Part shown: positions 54,249 through 61,961 of the stretch, one piece after another
How the letters are laid out: each line of letters opens with the position of its first letter
How positions within the stretch are numbered: the first letter of the stretch is position 1
From: Achromobacter animicus
GTDB taxonomy: Bacteria > Pseudomonadota > Gammaproteobacteria > Burkholderiales > Burkholderiaceae_B
Direction of reading: 5' to 3'
NCBI RefSeq assembly: GCF_902859585.1
Contig: NZ_CADIJM010000001.1
Coordinates: 62,001-126,000 of the forward strand
DNA length: 64,000 nt
Notes under the pieces: generated by a model
Told to the model about the DNA's origin: nothing
The model's database searches: none
The model's input: only the letters and a program-made list of their open reading frames with translations
Position numbers and translations under genes: made by a program

Positions 54249-55868
54249 ATGGATATGCGACAGATGAACGGGCGGCGCAATGGCCTGACTTCGACGGTAT
54301 TGGCGGTTGCGTTGAAAGCGGCATTAACGGCTGCGCTAGCTGCGACAGCGCCGGGCGTGGCGGTTGCACAGTCAGCGCAAGGCGCGGTCATGCCGCAGGG
54401 CCATGCCGACAAGCCGCTCCCCATGCAAAAGGGTGAATTCGTGGCGGGAACGTGGTCGGCGGACAGCGGCGTGACGCTGGATCTGCTGGACCCGCAAGGG
54501 CGCCATGTCCGCCGCCTGAGCGACCGCGAAAAGCCGGCCGGCGTGCTGATGCTGGTGGGGCCGGCCGATGGCGTCTATACCGTACGGGCGCAGGGGCAGG
54601 GTGCGTATGAATGGTCCGTGACCGAACGCCTGCCGCTGGCCGAACAGCATGCGCCGGCGCCCTCGCTGGACAGCCCGCGCCTGACCGCGCTGGCGCAGAC
54701 GTTGTCGCAGGGCGGCACGACGGCCACGTTCTGGGAAGAGATGAAGCGGCAGGGCACGCCGCTGATCGAGCCGGCAAACGCCACGCACGACCGTGTGACC
54801 TTCTTGTGGCAGGGCGCGGAACGTAACGTGCGCTTGTTCGGCGGTCCGTCAACGGACCACGCGCAGCTGTCGCGGCTGGGCGATTCCGACGTCTGGTACG
54901 TGAGCTTCCTGGTGCCCAAGACGGCGCGCCTGTCGTACCGGCTTGCGCCCGATGTGCCGGAACTGCCGGGGACCGGCATGGCGCGGCGGCGCGCGATTCT
55001 CGCCACGGCGCAGGCCGACCCCAACAATCCCAAGGTCTATCCCGCACGCGGCATCGACGCGTTCCAGACCTATTCGGTGCTGGAACTGGCGGACGCGCCG
55101 CCGCAGCCGTGGGTCGAGCCGCGCGCGGGCGTGCCCGCCGGCAGTGTCGAGGCGCTGGAACTGCGCAGCGACATCCTGGGCAATACGCGCACGATACATC
55201 TGTACCGGCCGGCGGGCTGGAAGCCCGATGGCCCGGACAACCACGTGCTGGTGCTGTTCGACGCGGGCGCCTATCTGGGACGCGTGCCCACGCCCACCAT
55301 CCTGGACAACATGATCGCGGCCGGCGTCATTCCCCCGACTGCGGCCGTGCTGATCGACAACCCCACCGCAGACTCGCGCGGCCGCGAGTTGCCGCCCAAT
55401 CCGGATTTCGCCGACTTCCTGGCGCGCGAGCTCATGCCGTGGGCGCGCAAGCAGGGCATTGCAGCGCCCGCGGCACGCACGGTGATTGGCGGGTCAAGTT
55501 ATGGCGGCCTGGCGTCGTCGTATGCGGCGTTGCGTCATCCCGAGGTCTTCGGCAATGTGCTGAGCCAGTCCGGCTCGTACTGGTGGTCGCCGCCCGGCGA
55601 GGAAGACCAGTGGCTGACGCGGCAATTCGTGGCGGTGCGCACGCTGCCGGTGCGGTTCTTCCTGGGCGCGGGCCTGTTTGAATCGGGGCGCGGCGGCCAG
55701 CCCGGCATCCTGGAGACCAACCGACATCTGCGCGACGTGCTGCGAGCCAAGGGTTATCTCGTGACCCATCGCGAGGTGGCGGGTGGCCACGATTACCTGA
55801 GCTGGCGCGGAACCTTGTCGGACGGGTTGCTGGAATTGATCGGCAAGAACGGTCTGGCGCGGCAGTAG
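54249..55868 (+). CDS. exported enterochelin esterase-like hydrolase (Fes family)
   Basis: The 539-aa protein begins with a signal-like N-terminus (LTSTVLAVALKAALTAALAA then APGVAVAQ; the start could also be the Met at 54255 or 54267). The N-terminal Fes-type domain (about 170-290) has THDRVTFLWQGAERNVRLFG, DSDVWYVSFLVPKTARLSY. The hydrolase has LVLFDAGAYLGRVPTP, VLIDNPTADSRGREL, nucleophile IGGSSYGGLASSYAA and His in GGHDYLSWRG. Fes enzymes cleave ferric-catecholate siderophores; a periplasmic version would release iron after outer-membrane uptake. The Fur box upstream supports iron regulation. Confidence 0.85.
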   Translation: MDMRQMNGRRNGLTSTVLAVALKAALTAALAATAPGVAVAQSAQGAVMPQGHADKPLPMQKGEFVAGTWSADSGVTLDLLDPQGRHVRRLSDREKPAGVLMLVGPADGVYTVRAQGQGAYEWSVTERLPLAEQHAPAPSLDSPRLTALAQTLSQGGTTATFWEEMKRQGTPLIEPANATHDRVTFLWQGAERNVRLFGGPSTDHAQLSRLGDSDVWYVSFLVPKTARLSYRLAPDVPELPGTGMARRRAILATAQADPNNPKVYPARGIDAFQTYSVLELADAPPQPWVEPRAGVPAGSVEALELRSDILGNTRTIHLYRPAGWKPDGPDNHVLVLFDAGAYLGRVPTPTILDNMIAAGVIPPTAAVLIDNPTADSRGRELPPNPDFADFLARELMPWARKQGIAAPAARTVIGGSSYGGLASSYAALRHPEVFGNVLSQSGSYWWSPPGEEDQWLTRQFVAVRTLPVRFFLGAGLFESGRGGQPGILETNRHLRDVLRAKGYLVTHREVAGGHDYLSWRGTLSDGLLELIGKNGLARQ

Positions 55869-56064
55869 ACGGGGCGCCGGGCGGCGCGGCATGCTGCCGT
55901 TGTCCTGCCGGTGTCCGCGGCGCGCGGAAGCCTTCACGCCCTGGGCGCGGCGTTGCCGATTTGCGTAGTATTGTCGCGATGCGCGCGGCCGGCCGCCGCG
56001 CTGCGCCCAATGACAATACGCGCGCCCGGCGGATCCGCGGCGCGCGCCAAGGAGACGAACGCCC

Positions 56065-57531
56065 ATGCCTATCCCCGCCCCGCTCAATGACATCGTCGCT
56101 ATGCCCGCGCACGCGCTGTCGGATGCCATCCGCAGCCGCCGGGTGTCCTGCCGTGAAGTGATGCAGGCGTACTTGGCGCATATCGACCGGGTCAATCCCA
56201 AGCTGAACGCCATCGTCGCGCGCCGCGACAGTGACGAGCTGCTGCGCGAGGCCGATGCGCGGGATGCGCAGTTGGCCGCGGGACAGTGGCAGGGATGGCT
56301 GCACGGCATGCCGCAGGCCCCCAAGGACCTGACCGCCGTGCGGGGCATGGTCACGTCGATGGGGTCGCTGGTCTACAAGGACGTGGTGACGGCGCACGAT
56401 TCGATTCTGGTCGAGCGCATGCGCGCCGCCGGCGCGATCTTCATCGGCCGCAGCAATGTGCCGGAATTCGGCCTGGGCTCGCACACCTACAACAAGGTTT
56501 ATGGCGCCACGGGCAATCCGTATGACGCCACCAAGACCGCCGGCGGCAGCAGCGGCGGCGCGGCGGCGGCGCTGGCGGCGCGCATGCTGCCCGTGGCCGA
56601 CGGCAGCGACTTCGGCGGCTCGTTGCGCAATCCCGCGGCGTTCTGCAACGTGTATGGGATGCGTCCGTCGGCCGGGCGTGTGCCGTCCGGTCCGTCGCCC
56701 GAAGTCTTCCTGAAGCAGCTTTCCTACGAAGGCCCCATGGGGCGCACGCCGCGCGACGTGGCCTTGCTGTTGTCGGTGATCGCCGGCCACGACAAACGCG
56801 CGCCGCTGTCGCTGACGGACGATCCGGCGCAATACGCGCAGCCGCTGGATGCGGACTTGTCCGGCAAGCGCGTGGGCTGGCTGGGCGATTGGGGCGGCTA
56901 CCTGGCGATGGAACCCGGCATCCTGGATCTCTGCGAAGCGGCCTTGAAGGATCTGGAGACCGCGGGCTGCCAGGTCGATGACTACCAGGTGCCTTTTGCG
57001 GGCGACCGGCTATGGCGTATCTGGCTGGCGCACCGCCACCTGATGGTGGGCGGGCAGTTCCATGCCCTGGTCAACAATCCCGAAACGCGCAAGCTGGTCA
57101 AGCCCGCGCTGATCTGGGAGGTCGAGGGACTGGAGGGCTTGACCGCCCGCCAGATCTATCAGGCGACCGAGGAACGCAGCGCGTGGTATCAGACGGTGCT
57201 GCGCATGTTTGAAGACGTCGACTTCCTGGCGGTGCCGTCAGCGCAGGTGTTTCCGTTCGACGTGAACCTGGATTGGCCCAAGGAGATCGCGAGTCGGCCG
57301 ATGGATACGTATCACCGTTGGATGGAGACCGTCACGCCGTGGACGCTGGCCGGTTGCCCGGTCATCAGCGTGCCCGTGGGCTTTAACGCCGAAGGGCTGC
57401 CGATGGGCATGCAGCTTATCGGTCCGCCGCGCGGCGACCTTGCCGTGCTGCAACTGGCCCATGCGTACGAAAAGGCGCGTGATTGGGTGCAGGACAGGCC
57501 GCCGGTTGCGCTGTGGGAGGCTGCGGGCTGA
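56065..57531 (+). CDS. amidase-signature family amidase
   Basis: The 488-aa protein has the amidase-signature triad: Lys in MPQAPKDLTAV (about 92), cis-Ser and Ser in TAGGSSGGAAAALAA and ADGSDFGGSLRNPAAFC (about 160-190), and C-terminal GCPVISVPVGFNAEGLPMGMQLIG. Soluble, no signal peptide. It hydrolyses amides or acts in catabolism; it is not in a gat operon, so a tRNA amidotransferase role is unlikely. The upstream leader has AAGGAG at 56049-56054. The last 12 bases with its stop are repeated downstream. Confidence 0.85.
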   Translation: MPIPAPLNDIVAMPAHALSDAIRSRRVSCREVMQAYLAHIDRVNPKLNAIVARRDSDELLREADARDAQLAAGQWQGWLHGMPQAPKDLTAVRGMVTSMGSLVYKDVVTAHDSILVERMRAAGAIFIGRSNVPEFGLGSHTYNKVYGATGNPYDATKTAGGSSGGAAAALAARMLPVADGSDFGGSLRNPAAFCNVYGMRPSAGRVPSGPSPEVFLKQLSYEGPMGRTPRDVALLLSVIAGHDKRAPLSLTDDPAQYAQPLDADLSGKRVGWLGDWGGYLAMEPGILDLCEAALKDLETAGCQVDDYQVPFAGDRLWRIWLAHRHLMVGGQFHALVNNPETRKLVKPALIWEVEGLEGLTARQIYQATEERSAWYQTVLRMFEDVDFLAVPSAQVFPFDVNLDWPKEIASRPMDTYHRWMETVTPWTLAGCPVISVPVGFNAEGLPMGMQLIGPPRGDLAVLQLAHAYEKARDWVQDRPPVALWEAAG

Positions 57532-57843
57532 CCCGCCTGCCGCGTCTGTAAATTTCGCCGGCTGACCCGCCGGCCGCATCCAGAAGCATCGCCGGTTCAG
57601 CTGCCGGCGTACCCCCGCTAACAAAGGACGCTTGATTTTATGTAATAGAACTTTGCATTTTCCCGACAAGCTAGCCATGTTTTGCGTTTTCCTGCGTTTT
57701 TCATGGCTGTGATGCGGCACCTTTGTAATAATTGTCGAAATTTCCCACATTCGAGCAGGAATGCGCTGATTGCCGGCGGGGAAATACCCAGGGGCGTCCC
57801 GGCAGGGCGTCGACGAGTCGATACAGTACAAAGGTCTCCCGGT
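57532..57843. other. intergenic region before the wsp operon
   Basis: It contains two imperfect tandem copies of a 34-bp unit (57526-57559 and 57560-57593, about 22 matching positions, beginning GGCTGACCCGCC) that start inside the amidase stop region, then an A+T-richer stretch (57630-57740) likely to hold the wsp promoter. No gene was seen. Confidence 0.5.
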
Positions 57844-59463
57844 ATGAAGAATGTGACGCTCCGCCAAAGAATCATGGCCAGTTTTCTGGCCATTCTTGCC
57901 ATCATGACGTTGATGGTGGTGGTGGACTACCGGCGGCTTCTGGATGTCGAAGCGGAAGCGCAGATGATCAACACCGACGCCGTGCCCGGCATCTACTACA
58001 GCACGTCGATCCGGGCAGCATGGTTCGCCGGCTTCGTGGTCGTGCAGGACGCCTTCAATGCGCCCACCGAGGCCGAGCGCCGCGCCGCGCTGGAAGCCTT
58101 GCCGCGCAACGACCAGCAGCTTGAAGAACACATCGACTTCTACCGGCGCACCATCGCCCGGCAGGACGACCAGCAGATGTTCGACGACTTCCAGAAGGAA
58201 TTGCTGGAGTACAAGCGCATCCGCGCCGACATCCTGACGCCGGCCCTGTTGGCGGATCCGGCGCGGGCACAGACGCGGATCCTGACCGAGTTGCGGCCGT
58301 CGTTCTACCGGGGACGCGACATCCTGGCCAGGATGGTGATCGAAAACAAAAAGCAGGCGGATGATGCTGCGGTGAGCATCCAGAAATCCGTGGAGTCGGC
58401 CGAGACCGGAATGCTGGTGTCCCTGCTGATGGCAATTGCCGCGTCCATCGTGTGCGGCTACCTGCTGATGCGCGCCATTGCCAACCCCATGCACGACATC
58501 GTGAAGACGCTGGAAGCGACGGGCGGAGGCGACCTGACGCGGCGGCTGAAGCTGGCGCGCAACGACGAATTCAACGCCATCGAGACCGGCTTCAACGGCA
58601 TGGTCGACGAGCTGACCGGCCTGGTCGGCCGGACGCAGCGCTCGGCCGTGCAGGTGGCCACGTCGGTGACCGAAATTGCCGCCACGTCCAAACAGCAGCA
58701 GGCCACCGCGTCGGAAGTCGCCGCCACCACCACCGAAATCGGCGCAACGTCGCGCGAGATCTCGGCGACCTCCCGCGAGCTGGTGCGCACCATGACCGAA
58801 GTCTCCAGCGCGGCTGAGCAGACCGCCACGCTGGCCGGCAGCGGTCAGGTGGGCCTGGCGCGCATGGAAGACACGATGCGCAACGTGGTGGGCGCGGCGG
58901 GCTCGGTCAACGCCAAGCTGGCGGTGCTGAATGAAAAGGCCGGCAATATCACGCAAGTCGTGACGACCATCACGAAGGTGGCCGATCAGACCAACCTCTT
59001 GTCGCTGAACGCGGCGATCGAGGCCGAGAAGGCGGGCGAGTACGGCCGCGGCTTCGTGGTGGTGGCCACCGAGATCCGCCGCCTTGCCGACCAGACCGCG
59101 GTGGCAACCTACGACATCGAGCAGATGGTGCGCGAGATCCAGTCGTCGGTGTCGGCCGGTGTCATGGGCATGGACAAGTTTTCCGAGGAAGTGCGCCGCG
59201 GCATGGCCGACATGCAGCAGGTGGGCGACCAGCTCTCGCAGATCATCCAGCAGGTGCAGACGCTTGCGCCGCGCGTGCAGATGGTCAACGAAGGCATGCA
59301 GGCGCAAGCCACCGGGGCCGAGCAGATTAACCAGGCCCTGCAGCAGCTCAGCGACGCGGCCCAGCAGACGGTGGAGTCGCTGCGGCAGTCCAGCCTTGCG
59401 ATTGAAGAGCTGACACTGGTGGCCAACGACCTGCGCAGCGGCGTGTCGCGCTTCAAGGTGTGA
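57844..59463 (+). CDS. wspA: methyl-accepting chemotaxis protein of the Wsp system
   Basis: The start at 57844 ([19 protein letters not shown]) gives 539 aa. A first membrane helix (about 10-28), a roughly 170-residue periplasmic four-helix sensor, a second helix (about 180-205: [20 protein letters not shown]), a HAMP domain and a cytoplasmic signalling hairpin with [25 protein letters not shown], the MCP tip, follow. WspA senses surface contact and drives the WspE-WspR phosphorelay. It is first in the operon. Confidence 0.93.
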   Translation: MKNVTLRQRIMASFLAILAIMTLMVVVDYRRLLDVEAEAQMINTDAVPGIYYSTSIRAAWFAGFVVVQDAFNAPTEAERRAALEALPRNDQQLEEHIDFYRRTIARQDDQQMFDDFQKELLEYKRIRADILTPALLADPARAQTRILTELRPSFYRGRDILARMVIENKKQADDAAVSIQKSVESAETGMLVSLLMAIAASIVCGYLLMRAIANPMHDIVKTLEATGGGDLTRRLKLARNDEFNAIETGFNGMVDELTGLVGRTQRSAVQVATSVTEIAATSKQQQATASEVAATTTEIGATSREISATSRELVRTMTEVSSAAEQTATLAGSGQVGLARMEDTMRNVVGAAGSVNAKLAVLNEKAGNITQVVTTITKVADQTNLLSLNAAIEAEKAGEYGRGFVVVATEIRRLADQTAVATYDIEQMVREIQSSVSAGVMGMDKFSEEVRRGMADMQQVGDQLSQIIQQVQTLAPRVQMVNEGMQAQATGAEQINQALQQLSDAAQQTVESLRQSSLAIEELTLVANDLRSGVSRFKV

Positions 59464-59471
59464 TCGCGTCC

Positions 59472-60014
59472 ATGACTGCTCCTGCCGTCCGCGCCCGCGC
59501 TGCCGCGAGCCACGCCGGCTCCGCTCGCCGACTGTACCTGCTTTTCAGAATTGGCGCGGATCGCTATGCGCTGGACGCCGGGGATATTGCCGAAGTGCTG
59601 GGGCTGCGCGTCTTCAAGCAGGTGCCGGGTGCACCCCATTGGGTGGCGGGCTTGATGGAGCGCCGCGGCGTTGCCGTGCCGGTCATCGACATGAGCGCGC
59701 TGGCCGGCGCGGGCACGTTCGCCGCCGTCACCAGCACGCGCGTGGCGTTGGTGCGATACCGGCCGGAACACTCTGACGCCGAGCGGCTGCTTGGGCTGAT
59801 CCTGGAACAGGCCACCGAAACCGTCCACTACGACCCGTCTGGGTTTCAGCCGCATGCGCTGGACAATGCCGAGGCGCGTTATCTCGGTCCGGTCCTGACC
59901 GACGCGCAAGGCATGGTGCAGGCCGTTTCGGTCAATGATCTGCTGCCCGCCTATGTGCGGGCGCTGCTGTTTCCGTCTGACGGCAATGCGTCGGCAGCCG
60001 AGGCGCAGCCATGA
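59472..60014 (+). CDS. wspB: CheW-like scaffold protein WspB
   Basis: ATG at 59472 (MTAPAVRARAAAS) or GTG at 59460, which overlaps the wspA stop; both share the frame. The 180-aa protein has the CheW fold: LYLLFRIGADRYALDAGDIAEVLGLR, VAGLMERRGVAVPVIDMSALAG, LLGLILEQATETVHYDPSGF, and ends in an Ala-rich tail. It couples WspA to the kinase WspE. The next gene overlaps its stop by 4 bp. Confidence 0.88.
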   Translation: MTAPAVRARAAASHAGSARRLYLLFRIGADRYALDAGDIAEVLGLRVFKQVPGAPHWVAGLMERRGVAVPVIDMSALAGAGTFAAVTSTRVALVRYRPEHSDAERLLGLILEQATETVHYDPSGFQPHALDNAEARYLGPVLTDAQGMVQAVSVNDLLPAYVRALLFPSDGNASAAEAQP

Positions 60015-61306
60015 GCCTGGTCGAGGAATTCAGCGGGCTGCTCAAGCGCCGCATGGGACTGGACAGCGGCTCCATCGGCCAGGCGGCCGTCGAGCGCGCG
60101 GTGCGGCACCGGATGCATGCGGCCGGCGTGGACGATGAGCAGGACTATCTGATGCGCGTGCAGGCCTGGCCTGAAGAAATGCAGCAGTTGATCGAAGCCG
60201 TGATCGTGCCCGAGACCTGGTTCTTCCGGTATCCGGAATCGCAGGATGCGATGGCGGCGCTGGCACGCGAGCGGTTGTTCGCGCCTGGCTGTGAAGGGCG
60301 CATGTTGCGCGTGCTGAGCGTGCCGTGTTCCAGCGGCGAAGAACCGTATTCGATTGCCATGGCGCTGCTGGATGCGGGCGTTCCGCCGCATCGGTTTCAT
60401 GTAGATGCCATCGACATCAGCGTGCGCATGGTGGAATTCGCCCAGCGCGCCGTGTACGGCCGCAATTCGTTTCGCGGAGGCGATCTGGCGTTCCGCGATC
60501 GCCATTTTTCAGAGGTGCCGGACGGCCATCAATTGGCTGCGCGCGTGCGCGGGCAGGTCCGGTTCCAGCCGGGCAACCTGTTTGATCCGAACCTGTTGGC
60601 GGGCGCTGCGCCGTATGACTTCGTGTTCTGCCGCAACCTGTTGATCTATTTCGACCTGGCGACGCAGGAACGGGCAGTGCAGGTGCTGCGCCGGTTTGCG
60701 CGCGATGACGGTGTGCTGTTCGTGGGACCGGCCGAGACCAGTCTTCTGACCGGCCGCCGCCTGCCTGCCGTGCCGCTCGCGCGGTCCTTTGCATTCCGCG
60801 CCAAGCCTGCGCCCGCGCCGGCAGAGATGCCGGCTGCTGCGCGCGCGCCGCTGTCCGGCCAGGGTCCGATCGTTCACGCCTGGACGCCGCCGCGCCGCCC
60901 GGTCGCGCAGACGCCCGCGCCGCGGCTGCCGGTGCCACATGCGGCAATTTCCGATACGCCATCCGCACCGCCCGCCGCCGCAACGGGGCTGGCCGCGCAG
61001 ACGTCGCTGCGCGAGATCGCCGCGCTGGCCGATCTGGGCCGGGTGCGCGATGCGATGGCGAAATGCCAGGCGCACATCGAGATCCACGGCGCCAGCGCCG
61101 ACGCGCTGCATTTGCAAGGTCTGCTGCTGGATGCGGAAGGGCAGTCGCGGCAGGCGCAGGCCGCGTACCGCAAGGCCTTGTATCTGGACCCGAACCACCG
61201 CGAGGCGTTGCTGCATCTGGCCGCGCTGGTGGCGTCAGATGGCGATCATGAGGGCGCCCGCCGCCTGCAAGCGCGCGCGGCGCGCGGGGAGGCGCGACGT
61301 GACTGA
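60011..61306 (+). CDS. wspC: CheR-type methyltransferase with TPR region, WspC
   Basis: The 431-aa protein has an N-terminal CheR_N-like part (about 1-50), then a SAM-binding CheR domain with FFRYPESQDAM, VLSVPCSSGEEPYSIAM, VDAIDISVRMVEFAQRAVYG, FCRNLLIYFD and VGPAETSLL. A Pro/Ala linker (about 260-330) and TPR-like repeats (about 340-430: LHLQGLLLDAEGQSRQAQAAYRKAL) follow, as in WspC. It methylates WspA glutamates for adaptation. Its stop lies inside the wspD start region. Confidence 0.92.
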   Translation: MSLVEEFSGLLKRRMGLDSGSIGQAAVERAVRHRMHAAGVDDEQDYLMRVQAWPEEMQQLIEAVIVPETWFFRYPESQDAMAALARERLFAPGCEGRMLRVLSVPCSSGEEPYSIAMALLDAGVPPHRFHVDAIDISVRMVEFAQRAVYGRNSFRGGDLAFRDRHFSEVPDGHQLAARVRGQVRFQPGNLFDPNLLAGAAPYDFVFCRNLLIYFDLATQERAVQVLRRFARDDGVLFVGPAETSLLTGRRLPAVPLARSFAFRAKPAPAPAEMPAAARAPLSGQGPIVHAWTPPRRPVAQTPAPRLPVPHAAISDTPSAPPAAATGLAAQTSLREIAALADLGRVRDAMAKCQAHIEIHGASADALHLQGLLLDAEGQSRQAQAAYRKALYLDPNHREALLHLAALVASDGDHEGARRLQARAARGEARRD

Positions 61307-61961
61307 CGCGATCCAAGCCCTGTCCGGCGTGGACGACTGCTGGAACCGCATCGGGATACGCGGCGACAAAAGCTGCCCGCAGCTTGCCGAGCATGTGCAT
61401 TGCCGCAACTGTCCGGTGTATGCCGCGGCGGCCAAGCGCATCCTGGACCGCCTGCCGCCCGCCATGGAAGCGGCCGACGAGGCCGCTCCGCCGCAGCATT
61501 CGGCCAATCTGTCCTCGCTGCTGGTGTTCCGGCTGCACCGCGAATGGATGGGCCTGCCGACCCGGTCGCTGGACGAGGTGGCCGGCACGCGCGGCATCAT
61601 CAGCCTGCCGCACCGGCGCGATCCGGCGGTGCTGGGCGTGACCAACGTGCGTGGCACGTTGACGGTGTGCGTGTCGCTGCCGCGCCTTTTGGGCCTGGAT
61701 GCCGCGGCGCCGCAGGCGCGGGAGCGTCCTGCCACCGCCCGCATGCTGATTTTCGGCGGCGCGGGCCGCGCCGTGGTGCTGCCCGTGGACGAAGTCGAAG
61801 GCATGCACGAAGTGGACCTGGAGGCGCTGGAGCCGCTGCCGTCGACGGTGCAGGGCGCAAGCCTGAAGTATTCGCGCGGCGTGGCGCGCTGCGGCGGCCG
61901 CGCCGTCGGCGTGCTGGACGAAACCCTGCTGATGCAGGCATTGGAACGGAGCCTCGCTTGA
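61299..61961 (+). CDS. wspD: CheW-like coupling protein WspD with N-terminal Cys motif
   Basis: A GTG start at 61299 overlaps the wspC stop by 8 bp and gives 220 aa; the long overlapping frame upstream is not real. The N-terminus has DDCWNRIGIRGDKSCPQL and HVHCRNCPVYAAAAKR, the WspD-type Cys cluster, followed by a CheW domain (VFRLHREWMGLPTRSLDEVAG, VLGVTNVRGTLTVCVSLPRLLG). The Cys motif may bind metal; its role is unknown. It scaffolds the WspE-WspA signalling array. Confidence 0.9.
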   Translation: MTDAIQALSGVDDCWNRIGIRGDKSCPQLAEHVHCRNCPVYAAAAKRILDRLPPAMEAADEAAPPQHSANLSSLLVFRLHREWMGLPTRSLDEVAGTRGIISLPHRRDPAVLGVTNVRGTLTVCVSLPRLLGLDAAAPQARERPATARMLIFGGAGRAVVLPVDEVEGMHEVDLEALEPLPSTVQGASLKYSRGVARCGGRAVGVLDETLLMQALERSLA

